Shown: positions 16,771 to 25,238, numbered from the stretch's first letter. The stretch: 64,000 nucleotides of DNA from Pectobacterium actinidiae (GCF_000803315.1 NZ_JRMH01000001.1:186001-250000), one strand, 5' to 3'. Numbers and translations: made by a program. The notes: generated from the letters alone by a model not told the origin.

Positions 16771-17604
16771 ATGCAAACTGAACCCGAGGTTTTAACCGAA
16801 CACACCGAGCTGATTTGCTCGACCAATATCGAACGCATCGTTACCGGGCGTGATACCGCGCTGCAACAGATAGAACAACTCCTTAGTCAGCTACAGTCGA
16901 TCTCAACGCTAACGGCTACTATCGGTGGCGGCACCGCCGAAGACTGGGCATTAAAGCAAGGGTATCGCCACGATTGCTGGCTGACAGAAACGCCTGCTAA
17001 AGCGATGCCAGCTATCACCCGCACGCTGGATCGCAATATCTGGCGCGACCTGATGCTGAAATCTGGCATGTTATCGCTGATGGATGCTGAAGCCCGCAGC
17101 CAGTGGAACAAGAATCTGGAAGAGGGTGAGCTACCGGCCATCAGCGAAACCAATATTCTCAGCACGTTTGAACAACTTCATCAGAGCAAGCGGGAGGTAT
17201 TCGAGCGTGGGGTGATCAATGTGTTTAAAGGGTTATCATGGGATTACAAAACCAATCACCCTTGTTACTTCGGCAAGAGAATCATTATCAACAATCTGGT
17301 GACCTACAACCGTTGGGGCTTTGGTCTGAACTGGGGCTGGCGACGCGATCAACTGGCCGATCTGGAACGTATGCTGTACTTGTTGGATGGTAAACCTATT
17401 CCTGACAACCGAGGCGATCTCACCATCCATCTGATGGACCATATCCGTGATAATCCCCGTCAGCAGGAATACGAAGATGAGTATTTTAGCGTCCGTTACT
17501 TTCAGAAAGGCACTGGGTATCTGACCTTTAAACGCCCCGACTTGATCGAGCAGATGAACGACATTATTGCCAAACATTATCCGGGGATGTTGGCGGCGAG
17601 GTGA
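16771..17604 (+). CDS. DUF4942 protein
   Basis: This 277-residue island protein has the DUF4942 pattern (RNLDR-like TRTLDRNIWRDLMLKSGMLSLMDAEARSQW; SETNILSTFEQLHQ; RGVINVFKGLSWDYKTNHPCYFGKRIII). It usually follows the YeeU/YeeV pair in P4-type islands, as it does here. The function is unknown; some relatives are fused or linked to methyltransferase-like domains. The start is taken at the ATG at 16771 by analogy with relatives; the frame is open back to 16717. Confidence 0.85.
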   Translation: MQTEPEVLTEHTELICSTNIERIVTGRDTALQQIEQLLSQLQSISTLTATIGGGTAEDWALKQGYRHDCWLTETPAKAMPAITRTLDRNIWRDLMLKSGMLSLMDAEARSQWNKNLEEGELPAISETNILSTFEQLHQSKREVFERGVINVFKGLSWDYKTNHPCYFGKRIIINNLVTYNRWGFGLNWGWRRDQLADLERMLYLLDGKPIPDNRGDLTIHLMDHIRDNPRQQEYEDEYFSVRYFQKGTGYLTFKRPDLIEQMNDIIAKHYPGMLAAR

Positions 17605-17713
17605 GCGCATGCCGTAGCAGGGATGCTGATATGGTACTTGTCATAGGTAGTGACGCTAACAAAATCATGCTATTTTAATAAGTGTTATTAACTTTTATTA
17701 AAAGGTGGCGTTC

Positions 17714-17956
17714 ATGGGACAACCAGCGAAACAGACGATCAGTGCTCAGATACCCGCCGAGCTTGCTGCTGCGGTTGAAAGCCTGGCTATTGAACTGGAT
17801 AGATCCAAAAGTTGGGTGATAAAAGAAGCGCTGACCGCAATGATTGAAGCCAGAGAACAACGTCATCAGACGATCCAGAAAGGACTTGCTGATGTTGAAG
17901 AAGGACGTGTCGTTAGACATTCAGATATGCTTAATAGTATTGATAAATCAAAATGA
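17714..17956 (+). CDS. Ribbon-helix-helix (CopG/ParD-like) antitoxin, orphan
   Basis: This 80-residue protein has an N-terminal ribbon-helix-helix (KQTISAQIPAELAAAVESLAIELDRSKSWVIKEAL). The C-terminal tail (GLADVEEGRVVRHSDML) is typical of antitoxins paired with ParE/RelE-type toxins. The start is the ATG at 17714 with AAAGGTGG in front. No toxin frame follows within the next 130 bases, so it is an orphan unless it regulates something else. A second, broken copy of the C-terminal half is at 20747-20917. Confidence 0.82.
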   Translation: MGQPAKQTISAQIPAELAAAVESLAIELDRSKSWVIKEALTAMIEAREQRHQTIQKGLADVEEGRVVRHSDMLNSIDKSK

Positions 17957-18060
17957 TTTTTTGAGGTTAATATATTAATTATAAATTGTTTTTTTTGTTA
18001 TTCCCCATTCGGAGATACACACGTAAAGCTCATTTTTTTTGAGTTAATGGCAAAGTTAAA

Positions 18061-18100
18061 TGTCGTATTTTTGCTATTAGAATTGTCGTATGTTTGCTAT
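18061..18100 (+). repeat. 17-bp direct repeats before the abiE genes
   Basis: TGTCGTATTTTTGCTAT (18061-18077) and TGTCGTATGTTTGCTAT (18084-18100) match at 16 of 17 positions and start 23 bases apart. They lie 29-68 bases before the antitoxin start and overlap a likely promoter (TATGCT after the second copy). AbiEi antitoxins repress their own operons through repeated operator sites, so these are candidate operators. Confidence 0.6.
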
Positions 18101-18128
18101 GCTTAATAAATGTTCAAAGGAGGATGGC

Positions 18129-18524
18129 ATGACTACAAAAGCTCGTATTCAGTCGCGGCTGAAACGCTCGAAGCGTTATGTTTTCACTCGTGACGACTTC
18201 AAAGATCTTGCTGGCTACGATCAAGTTGGCAGAGCGCTGCGTGAACTGGTGAAAGAGGGCCTACTGCTGAAAGTAGGTTATGGTGTCTATACCAAAGCGC
18301 GGAAAAATGTGATTACGGGTAGGTTAATGCCCGCATCTCCCGGTGGTTCTGCTGCGGTGGTGATCGAAGCGCTGGAGCGCTTGAAAGTGGACTATCAACT
18401 AGCTGATGCAGCAAGCGCTTACAATAGCGGCAAGTCAACTCAAGTTCCAGCGTCAATGGAAATCAAAACACCTCCACGTTTTAAGCGCGTGTTGTCAGTA
18501 GGGAATAGCAAATTAAATGGATGA
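18129..18524 (+). CDS. AbiEi-type antitoxin (DUF6088)
   Basis: This 131-residue protein has an N-terminal winged helix (FTRDDFKDLAGYDQVGRALRELVKEGLLLKVGYGVYTKA) typical of AbiEi and DUF6088 antitoxins. The start ATG at 18129 has a near-perfect ribosome binding site (AAAGGAGG). It overlaps the toxin gene by 8 bases. In type IV AbiE systems the antitoxin neutralises without a direct complex and represses the operon. It is shorter than classical AbiEi, lacking most of the C-terminal domain, as is usual for DUF6088. Confidence 0.85.
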   Translation: MTTKARIQSRLKRSKRYVFTRDDFKDLAGYDQVGRALRELVKEGLLLKVGYGVYTKARKNVITGRLMPASPGGSAAVVIEALERLKVDYQLADAASAYNSGKSTQVPASMEIKTPPRFKRVLSVGNSKLNG

Positions 18525-19464
18525 TTTAATAAAGCTATTCCCAGATGTTGCTGATGCTTTGGGCATTGAATCAGTTGCAATTGTAGAGAAAGATTATTAC
18601 ATCGTTGAGTTATTGCGATTGCTTCAGCCTCTGGCATTTGACACGCATCAACTGGTTTTTGCCGGTGGAACGGCATTGTCAAAAGCGGGGATATCTTTGA
18701 ACAGGATGTCAGAAGACGTGGACATTAAGCTTGTCCCCGTCGCCGGTTTTTCCCTGCAATATTCCAGAAATCAACGTAAAAATATCCGTAAAGATATTAT
18801 TAAGACCATCACCGAAACGATTGTAGCTTCAGGTATGTTTAGCATGGATGAGGAGTACCCAAAGGTTACTCGTGATGAAAACCGCTATAATGAGATTCCG
18901 GTGCGTTACCCGCAGGAATATGCACAAGCCCCTTGCTTAAGGCCATTTATCAAACTGGAACTAATGGAAACGGATTTGCTTGAGGCTGCGGGTAACCGTG
19001 ATATTAGCTCATTGGTAATAGATTTAACAAAGAAAGGTGAAGTAGTGAGTGCTTTTCCCTGTGCAACTATCGCCAGCACGCAGGCTGAAAAGCTGATTTC
19101 GATGATGCGCAGAACGGCTGCAAGCATGCGTGATGTGGAACGTGCAGTGGATGAGTCACTGGTACGTCATATTTACGACAATTTTTGTATTGTCAGAGAG
19201 AAAGGGGCTGATGTTCCGGTTTTGAAACGCTTTGTTCAGGAATGCATTAAGCAGGATATTGAACGTTACGGTAACCAATATCCTGCGTTCAGCGAAGCAC
19301 CTATTGAGGAACTCAAAATGGGGCTGGAAGAGTTGGGAAGCAATTCTGTTTATGAAGTCCGCTATCAGCAGTTTGTCACTCCAATGGTGTTTGGTGGAAC
19401 CCGGATTTCATGGGAAGAGGCCTATTCCTGTTTTCGCCAAACTGCGTTAGAAGTGCTGCAATGA
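18517..19464 (+). CDS. AbiEii-family nucleotidyltransferase toxin
   Basis: This 315-residue AbiEii/AbiGii toxin belongs to the DNA-polymerase-beta-like nucleotidyltransferases. The catalytic signature is present: FAGGTALSKA followed by RMSEDVDIKL, where D and D coordinate metal. The best studied relatives add nucleotides to tRNA or bind GTP and stop growth, and AbiE gives abortive infection against phages. It is coupled to the antitoxin by overlap. It appears full length. Confidence 0.92.
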   Translation: MDDLIKLFPDVADALGIESVAIVEKDYYIVELLRLLQPLAFDTHQLVFAGGTALSKAGISLNRMSEDVDIKLVPVAGFSLQYSRNQRKNIRKDIIKTITETIVASGMFSMDEEYPKVTRDENRYNEIPVRYPQEYAQAPCLRPFIKLELMETDLLEAAGNRDISSLVIDLTKKGEVVSAFPCATIASTQAEKLISMMRRTAASMRDVERAVDESLVRHIYDNFCIVREKGADVPVLKRFVQECIKQDIERYGNQYPAFSEAPIEELKMGLEELGSNSVYEVRYQQFVTPMVFGGTRISWEEAYSCFRQTALEVLQ

Positions 19465-19613
19465 TATCGTCAGATGCCAGTCTTCCCCTTCTAAAATATC
19501 TGCGCGGCTTCGAGTCCCAAATTTAACAATTTCAAGCGTTGGTATCTGTGTTGGTATAATGTCTTTAGTCTTTATTTAAATTAATATTAAATCATGAGGT
19601 TATATTCAATGTG

Positions 19614-19640
19614 CGAGTCCGGCCTTCGCACCACAGTATG
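19614..19640 (+). repeat. attR: degenerate right copy of the leuX 3' end
   Basis: CGAGTCCGGCCTTCG is identical to the leuX T arm and acceptor, then CACCA and CAGTATG follow with two single-base deletions relative to 1632-1660. A terminator-like hairpin follows in both places. This fragment cannot make a tRNA. It marks the junction between the first island and the next element. TTCGAGTCC also occurs at 19509-19517, perhaps a trace of an older junction. Confidence 0.8.
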
Positions 19641-19646
19641 AAAATT

Positions 19647-19671
19647 AAGTCACCTTAGGGTGGCTTTTTTT
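19647..19671 (+). terminator. Terminator-like hairpin beside attR
   Basis: AAGTCACC (19647-19654) pairs with GGTGGCTT (19659-19666, one G-T pair) over a 4-base loop, followed by a T run. It occupies the place of the leuX terminator at the other end, so it probably came with the attachment site of the tandem element. Confidence 0.6.
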
Positions 19672-19800
19672 ATGTCCAAAATCGTCCAGTAACGTCCATA
19701 TCTATTTGTAAAGTAACGATTTTAATTTAATTTCCATCTCTGCGTTTTTGTCTGTTTTATCCACAGTGGTCTTTTTTCGTCCATTGACATCCAGATGATT

Positions 19801-19852
19801 TGGGGGTCAAGATAAGGGTCAATTCACTTCGATTATGAGTTGACCCCCAAAT
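19801..19852. promoter_or_regulatory. GGGTCA repeats before the second integrase
   Basis: GGGGGTCA, then GGGTCA, and inverted TGACCCCC lie within 50 bases before the broken integrase. A related AGGGTCAACC is near 1739 at the other end. They are probable arm-type sites of the second integrase. Confidence 0.4.
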
Positions 19853-19853
19853 T

Positions 19854-20738
19854 ATGGCGCTGACCGACGTTGTTGCCCGGACTGCCAAGCCGCGCGAGAA
19901 AGCCTATAAACTCGCGGACGCGCATGGCCTGTATCTTTTGGTGAGTCCTAACGGCTCTAAGCGCTGGTATCTCAAATACCGCTTTGAAGGTAAGGAAAGT
20001 CGGATTGCGTTCGGTGCCTATCCGCTAGTCTCGCTGGCAAAGGCCAGAGAGAAACGTGATGAGATACGATTGCTGTTGTTGGAGGGCATCCACCCAACGG
20101 AAAAGCGCGAAGAAGAAAAAGAGCAGGCACAAGAAGCGTTGAATACTTTTGCGAAGGTCGCGCAGGACTGGCATCGAAACATTAGCCAAAACAGATGGTC
20201 AGAAACGCACGCCGGACGGGTATGGCGCGATATGGAACGAAATCTACTGCCTGCTATCGGGCATCGCCATATTGCCGACCTGAAAACTAAAGACCTGCTC
20301 GAACCGCTGAAAGTCGTCGAACAAAACGGCCATCTTGATTTGGCGTCACGGCTGCGCCAGCGCGTCACCGATATTATGCGCTACGCGGTGCAAAACGATC
20401 TGATAGAGCGCAACCCCGCGCAAGACCTCTCCGGGGCGATAGCCGCACCAAAAGCTACCCATCGGCCAGCGTTGAATCTGAATAAACTGCCGGATTTTCT
20501 GGCACGGATTGAACGCCACAAAGGACGGGCGTTAACCAGACTGGCGTTAAAACTCACGCTGTGCGTTTTTATCCGTTCCAGCGAGCTACGTTTCGCACGC
20601 TGGCCGGAAATCGATTTTAAACGTGCCATGTGGACGATACCGGCTGAACGTGAAGCCATTCCCGGCGTGAAGCACTCGCAGCGCGGCGCAAAGATGCGCT
20701 CTGAACATCTGGTGCCGTATGAGTTTAAAAATACTTGA
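19854..20738 (+). pseudogene. Truncated P4-type integrase
   Basis: This 294-residue remnant is clearly related to the intact integrase at 1839 (shared ALTD-VRTAKP start, IRSSELRFARW-EIDF and KHS-RG-KMR segments). It has the arm-binding and core-binding domains and the first catalytic arginine. It ends with an unrelated EFKNT tail just after HLVP, so it lacks the HxxR pair, the second histidine and the nucleophilic tyrosine. It cannot recombine DNA. A deletion has joined it to a fragment of an antitoxin gene. It marks a second integration beside attR. Confidence 0.92.
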
Positions 20739-20746
20739 TTCATTAG

Positions 20747-20917
20747 GGCATTAGCGATGAAAAAAACGAAAAAACCAACGGTAGCGTTACTTCTCTGATT
20801 GAAGAAGCAGAACAGCGTCATCAGAGAGTCTTACAGGGACTTGCTGATGTTGATGCAGGGCGTGTTGTGAATCACTCTGATATGCAAGCATTTATCACCA
20901 GACTGAAGAAAGCATAA
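20747..20917 (+). pseudogene. Fragment of a ribbon-helix-helix antitoxin gene
   Basis: The open frame at 20747-20917 has no start codon and encodes EAEQRHQRVLQGLADVDAG followed by RVVNHSDMQAF. This matches the C-terminal half of the antitoxin at 17714. The N-terminal DNA-binding part is missing, replaced by the end of the truncated integrase. It is a deletion relic, showing that the second element once carried a gene like the one in the first. Confidence 0.8.
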
Positions 20918-21094
20918 TCGATAGAAATACGGGACGTATCCTGTATCTAAAGCCTATGCATTAAGCTCCGCACCAGCCCCTTTTTTGGGAGGGGCTGGCG
21001 CTCATTGTTCTTATGTAGATGATTTCCCAGTTACTCATACTACCCAAGTATCATTTCCACTAGATCGTTTTCCACCATTATAAATTTACCTTTT

Positions 21095-21193
21095 TACAGC
21101 ATATAAGCTGTTTTGTTATTTTACAGCCTATTTGATGTATTTTGTTTTTACAGCTTATAGGGTGTATTATGTAAAAACAGCCTATAGTATGTA
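21095..21193 (+). repeat. Four 27-bp-period repeats before hipB (probable operators)
   Basis: Four copies of a partly palindromic 18-base motif start at 21095, 21122, 21149 and 21176, exactly 27 bases apart: TACAGC-N-TAT followed by a loosely conserved TGT(A/T) end. The last copy begins AACAGC. They occupy the 130 bases before the hipB start. HipB of E. coli binds several operators upstream of hipBA, so these are likely binding sites of this HipB, though the sequence differs from the E. coli operator. The spacing is about two and a half helical turns. Confidence 0.7.
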
Positions 21194-21222
21194 TAAGTAT
21201 CTAAAATAAGGGTAAGTGCCTT

Positions 21223-21528
21223 ATGAATACAGTCTATCCGTTGAAAACCTTGAATCAGTTGCGCCCATTGCTGATTGGCTTTCGCAAAGCTAAAGGACTG
21301 ACGCAAAAAGACGTGTCTGAAAGGTTAGGTGTAACACAACAAACCTATGCCCGTTTGGAAGCAAACCCCGGAAGTGCCAGTATTGAGCGCTTGTTTAAAG
21401 TGCTCACCGTTCTGGGGGTTGAGGTAGTGCTGTCTTCTGGACCAAGAGTACATTTCTCGATGTCGTCCTCAACAATGGAAGAGCCAGAAAAGCCAATAGA
21501 CTCACCCGCCAGACGGGAAAAATGGTGA
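21223..21528 (+). CDS. hipB: HipB-type antitoxin and repressor
   Basis: This 101-residue protein has a Cro/C1-type helix-turn-helix (LIGFRKAKGLTQKDVSERLGVTQQTYARLEANP, residues 17-50). The disordered tail (SSSTMEEPEKPIDSPARREKW) ends in Trp, as E. coli HipB does. The antitoxin binds HipA, blocks it and represses the operon. Its stop lies 4 bases before hipA. AAGGGTAAG precedes the start weakly. Confidence 0.92.
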   Translation: MNTVYPLKTLNQLRPLLIGFRKAKGLTQKDVSERLGVTQQTYARLEANPGSASIERLFKVLTVLGVEVVLSSGPRVHFSMSSSTMEEPEKPIDSPARREKW

Positions 21529-21532
21529 CACT

Positions 21533-22867
21533 ATGCCTCGAATACAACAGCGTTTAGCAATATGGATGAATGGAATTCAAGTGGGATTCTGGGAAAAGAG
21601 CCGAGGCGAAGATAGGTTGCAATATCTTCCCGAATGGATCGCTGATGAACAAGGAAGACCTTTATCGCTTTCTTTGCTTTTCACCCCCGGTAATCAGATT
21701 TGGCGGGGCAATGTGGTACGCGACTATTTTGATAATTTATTGCCTGACAGCGAAGGTATACGCAGGCGTTTAGCGACGCGTTACCACGCTGATAGCCTTG
21801 AGCCTTTTGATCTGTTGGCTGAGCTGGGGAGAGACTGTGTTGGTGCGATACAGTTGCTGAATGGTAATGAGGAGCCTACAGATCTCTTTTCCGTAAAGTA
21901 TCGCCCGCTTTGTGACGCAGAGATTGCCGCTATATTGCGTAATACAACAGCGGCATTGTTGCCAGGTCGGCAGGATGATACTGACGATTTACGTTTATCG
22001 ATTGCCGGTGCGCAGGAAAAAACGGCTTTACTCTGGCATGAAAGGCAATGGTGTTTGCCAGAAGGGAGTACCCCTACGACGCATATTTTCAAGTTACCAC
22101 TCGGGCTAGTGGGTAATATGCAAGCGGATATGAGTACGTCGGTTGAAAATGAATGGCTGTGTTCTTTGATCCTTAAGGAATATGGAATTCCTGTTGCAAA
22201 AACACAGATTGCGCAGTTTGAAGATCAGAAAGTATTGGTTGTTGAGCGTTTTGACAGAAGATGGTCAAGCGATCAGCAATGGATCATTCGCTTGCCACAA
22301 GAGGATATGTGTCAGGCTCTGGGTGTTTCCCCGCTACGAAAATACCAGTCTGATGGTGGGCCGGGGATTTCCGATATTATGACCATACTGAGTCATTCAG
22401 AGCAGGCAGAGCAGGACAAAGCGCAGTTTTTCAGGGCGCAAATTATTTTCTGGCTGATAGCGGCTACTGATGGGCACGCCAAAAATTTCAGTATCGCTAT
22501 TGAGCCACAAGGTCGCTATCACCTTACGCCTCTTTATGATGTTTTATCGGCATGGCCGGTCATTGGTCCGCGTAATAACCAGATTTCCTGGCAGAAGAGC
22601 AAGCTGGCAATGGCTGTTCGGGGTAGTAGTAATTATTACCATCTGTACAGAATTCAACGGCGGCATTGGGTCAATCATGGTGAATTAACTGGTCTGGGTA
22701 GACGACAGGTTGAAGCCATGATGGATGATATTATCTTCAGGACACCTGAGGTTATTGAACGTGTATCTTCGTTGCTGCCTGAGTCATTCTCACCAGAGCT
22801 TGCGGAATGTGTTTTTGACGGTATGCGACAACAGTGTGGTCGGTTACAAGAATTGCACCGTAAATAG
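21533..22867 (+). CDS. hipA: HipA-type serine/threonine kinase toxin
   Basis: This 444-residue kinase toxin; E. coli HipA phosphorylates glutamyl-tRNA synthetase, triggering the stringent response and persistence. Visible motifs are SIAGAQEKT (156-164, the loop whose serine is autophosphorylated in E. coli), DGHAKNFS (313-320, catalytic Asp and Asn) and LYDVLSA (D336, metal-binding). The length matches E. coli HipA (440). The gene is translated from an ATG directly after hipB and appears intact. It lies in the degenerate second element, so selection for maintenance, or addiction, may have kept it. Confidence 0.93.
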   Translation: MPRIQQRLAIWMNGIQVGFWEKSRGEDRLQYLPEWIADEQGRPLSLSLLFTPGNQIWRGNVVRDYFDNLLPDSEGIRRRLATRYHADSLEPFDLLAELGRDCVGAIQLLNGNEEPTDLFSVKYRPLCDAEIAAILRNTTAALLPGRQDDTDDLRLSIAGAQEKTALLWHERQWCLPEGSTPTTHIFKLPLGLVGNMQADMSTSVENEWLCSLILKEYGIPVAKTQIAQFEDQKVLVVERFDRRWSSDQQWIIRLPQEDMCQALGVSPLRKYQSDGGPGISDIMTILSHSEQAEQDKAQFFRAQIIFWLIAATDGHAKNFSIAIEPQGRYHLTPLYDVLSAWPVIGPRNNQISWQKSKLAMAVRGSSNYYHLYRIQRRHWVNHGELTGLGRRQVEAMMDDIIFRTPEVIERVSSLLPESFSPELAECVFDGMRQQCGRLQELHRK

Positions 22868-22955
22868 GATATTGAAGAACGTCTTGAAGCAATTCACCTT
22901 TCAGGCAGGGGTAGCCATAGAACGGTGAGTGGCTAGGGAAAGCGATCATAAACAT

Positions 22956-23141
22956 CCCCCACCTTTCCCCCACTTACTCAGGGATCACGGCTTCCCCCAC
23001 CTAATTTTTATGACTTTTTTTAAAATGATTATTTATTAGTAAGTTAAGTTATTCCCCTCACTTTGCGCCTATATATGCGTGGGAAGTGGGGGAAAATGCC
23101 GGATAGGATGACGCATTATCCGTTCGCCCCCACTTTCCCCC
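22956..23141. repeat. C-rich iterated motif, possible replication origin relic
   Basis: A motif close to CCCCCACTTTCCCCC occurs around 22956-22973 and 23127-23141. Single TTCCCC(C/T)(C/A)ACYTT-like copies are at 22992-23002 and 23052-23064, and an inverted copy (GGGAAGTGGGGGAAAA) is at 23081-23096. They lie just downstream of a replication-protein relic on the opposite strand. P4-like elements carry iterons beside the primase gene, so this may be an origin or its remains. Confidence 0.4.
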
Positions 23142-23143
23142 GT

Positions 23144-23287
23144 TTAATCCCACACCTTATTCCGTTGCGATAGCGGCGTGACACTTTCCCCATCAAAGGC
23201 GATCAGGCCATCCTTTTCCAGCTTGTCCAGCCCGCGGGTGAACTTCTTGTTCACGTCAAAGCCGATATGTCCGCATATCGTCTCGTA
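23144..23287 (-). pseudogene. C-terminal fragment of a replication/primase-like gene
   Basis: This is an open frame of 47 codons ending in TAA, with no start. It encodes GFDVNKKFTRGLDKLEKDGL and then FDGESVTPLSQRNKVW, which looks like a winged-helix end of a satellite or plasmid replication protein. The exact parent is not certain. The upstream part is gone and a stop precedes it in frame. Confidence 0.5.
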
Positions 23288-23539
23288 CTAATGAACGGGG
23301 CAACCTTCGCCGTTGGCCGTGCCAGAAACTAATAACCCAACCTCCCCTTAACCACACAGATAATCACAATCGTCATGAAAAAGAATCATATACCGAAATG
23401 CGGATTGTGCTTATGCTGAAACGCAGTGCGTGATTTGGGCAACGTGTAGAAACTCGGAAATCCCTGAAACCACATTTTCTGCTGCACGCTATTCATACAG
23501 CTCGTGAGCTTTTAATAAATGGGAACGGAGGGAGAACAG
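23288..23539. other. Right edge of the island, no gene
   Basis: About 250 bases hold no credible gene and no recognisable attachment repeat. The return to chromosomal composition takes place here. The second element's outer end is therefore undefined. Confidence 0.4.
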
Positions 23540-23968
23540 GTGGAGTTAATCGTGACACACGACATTACCGATAGCGATCGGGACGAACTTTTTGCGGGTC
23601 TCCGGAGCTACAACGCTCAGTTTATTAATCCGGCTTCTTTTGGGCAAATCGGTATTTTTCATCGCAATAGTGCCGGAATCATGACCGGGGGATTGATTGC
23701 CACGCGTAAAGGATTATGGCTGTGTATTGATTATTTATGGGTGGGTGAGGAATCCAGAGGCCTGAAGCTCGGCAGTGCGTTGGTGAAGGAAGCGGAACAG
23801 GAGGCGATGCGTCTTGGGTGCCGTCATGCGCTAGTCGATACGTTTAGTTTTCAAGCACTTCCCTTCTATGAAAAACAGGGTTATCAGCTACAAATGTCTT
23901 TACCTGATTTTCCCGAAGAAGGCATGTTAAGGCACTATCTAATAAAGAAACATATGCAGTCTGCATGA
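23540..23968 (+). CDS. GNAT-family acetyltransferase
   Basis: This 142-residue GNAT N-acetyltransferase has the acetyl-CoA pyrophosphate-binding loop around [18 protein letters not shown] (motif A, Q/RxxGxG/A variant RGLKLG) and the C-terminal FYEKQGYQ strand. The substrate is unknown. I prefer GTG at 23540, 8 bases after GGAGGG, to the ATG at 23519, which lies before that ribosome binding site. It is the first gene of normal chromosomal composition after the island. Confidence 0.8.
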   Translation: MELIVTHDITDSDRDELFAGLRSYNAQFINPASFGQIGIFHRNSAGIMTGGLIATRKGLWLCIDYLWVGEESRGLKLGSALVKEAEQEAMRLGCRHALVDTFSFQALPFYEKQGYQLQMSLPDFPEEGMLRHYLIKKHMQSA

Positions 23969-24058
23969 TAGTTATCTGCCCATTGACCAATGACAAAGTA
24001 GATAAGGCATCACACTCTTTATAATCAGACCCGTTTGTCTTCTCACTGGTGTGAATGT

Positions 24059-25180
24059 ATGGCTTATCAACTTAATCTTAACTGGCCCGAATTCTTAGAA
24101 AAATACTGGCAAAAACAACCTGTTGTATTGAAGAACGCTTTTCCGAATTTCGTCGATCCGATTACACCGGATGAGCTGGCGGGGCTGGCGATGGAGGCGG
24201 AGGTCGATAGCCGTTTGGTCAGCCATAAAAATGGTCAGTGGCAGGCTAGCAACGGGCCGTTTGAGCATTTTGATAATTTGGGTGAAACCGGTTGGTCGCT
24301 GCTGGCTCAGGCGGTGAATCACTGGCATGCACCGTCTGCTGAACTCGTGAGTCCGTTCCGCGTGTTGCCGGACTGGCGTTTAGATGACTTGATGATCTCC
24401 TTTTCCGTACCGGGCGGCGGCGTGGGGCCGCATATCGATCAGTACGATGTCTTCATCATTCAGGGGATGGGCAGCCGTCGTTGGCGTGTGGGTGACAAGC
24501 TGCCGATGCGCCAGTTCTGCCCGCATCCCGCGCTGCTGCATGTCGATCCTTTCCCGCCAATCATTGATGAAGATCTTGAACCGGGCGACATTCTCTATAT
24601 TCCGCCAGGCTTCCCGCACGATGGTTTCACGCATAAAACCGCGCTCAATTACTCCGTGGGGTTCCGCGGGCCGAACGGCAGAGACTTAATCAGCAGCTTT
24701 GCTGACTACGTGCTGGAGAACGATCTCGGCGGTGAGCACTATAGCGACCCTGATTTGACCTGTCGGGAGCATCCGGGGCGGGTTGAGGAGTATGAGTTTG
24801 AGCGTCTGCGCGAGATGATGATCGACGTGATTAATCAGCCGGAAGCGCTTAAAGCGTGGTTCGGCCGCTTTGTCACGACGCCGCGTCACGAGCTGGATAT
24901 CGCGCCGGCGGAACCGCCTTATAAGCAGGATGAGATTGTGTGGGCATTGATGGATGGCAGTGTGTTGACGCGTCTGAGTGGACTGCGCGTTCTTGAAGTC
25001 GGCGGTAGCTACTTCATCAACAGCGAACGCCTGGACACGGTCGATCCGAAAGCGGCGGATGCGCTCTGTCGTTATACCGTTCTCGGTAAAAAAGAGCTGG
25101 GGGCGGCGCTGAAAAATCCAGCCTTTGTGACTGAATTAACCGCACTGGTTAATCAGGGCTACTGGTTCTTCGACGAATAA
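24059..25180 (+). CDS. roxA: RoxA (YcfD), ribosomal protein uL16 arginine hydroxylase
   Basis: This 373-residue JmjC-type 2-oxoglutarate/Fe(II) oxygenase hydroxylates an arginine of ribosomal protein uL16. The cupin metal ligands are H-x-D in GPHIDQYD and a distal histidine in FPHDGF. The C-terminal winged-helix and dimerisation parts are intact (RHELDIAPAEPPY). The start is the ATG at 24059 by comparison with E. coli YcfD; the frame is open 8 codons further. The genomic place differs from E. coli, where it is near phoQ. A strong hairpin follows. Confidence 0.95.
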   Translation: MAYQLNLNWPEFLEKYWQKQPVVLKNAFPNFVDPITPDELAGLAMEAEVDSRLVSHKNGQWQASNGPFEHFDNLGETGWSLLAQAVNHWHAPSAELVSPFRVLPDWRLDDLMISFSVPGGGVGPHIDQYDVFIIQGMGSRRWRVGDKLPMRQFCPHPALLHVDPFPPIIDEDLEPGDILYIPPGFPHDGFTHKTALNYSVGFRGPNGRDLISSFADYVLENDLGGEHYSDPDLTCREHPGRVEEYEFERLREMMIDVINQPEALKAWFGRFVTTPRHELDIAPAEPPYKQDEIVWALMDGSVLTRLSGLRVLEVGGSYFINSERLDTVDPKAADALCRYTVLGKKELGAALKNPAFVTELTALVNQGYWFFDE

Positions 25181-25195
25181 ACTCCCTCCTCTTTA

Positions 25196-25238
25196 GCGGC
25201 TTCCGAATACATATTGTATGACGCGCTTCGGGAGCCGC
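25196..25238 (+). repeat. REP-like hairpin after roxA
   Basis: GCGGCTTCCGAA (25196-25207) pairs with TTCGGGAGCCGC (25227-25238), 12 base pairs with one G-T pair, around a 19-base loop. There is no T run, so it is more an RNA-stabilising or repeat element than an intrinsic terminator. A second weaker hairpin (TAACGCCA/TGGCGTTA) is at 25319-25349. Confidence 0.6.

Noticed and set aside
19611..19640. A second tRNA gene beside attR
   Set aside because: Only the last third of a leucine tRNA is present, with deletions, and there is no anticodon arm or acceptor 5' strand. It is an attachment-site copy.
21095..21193. CRISPR array before hipB
   Set aside because: The repeats are short and degenerate, spacers would be only about 9 bases, and there are no cas genes. 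Operator repeats fit better.
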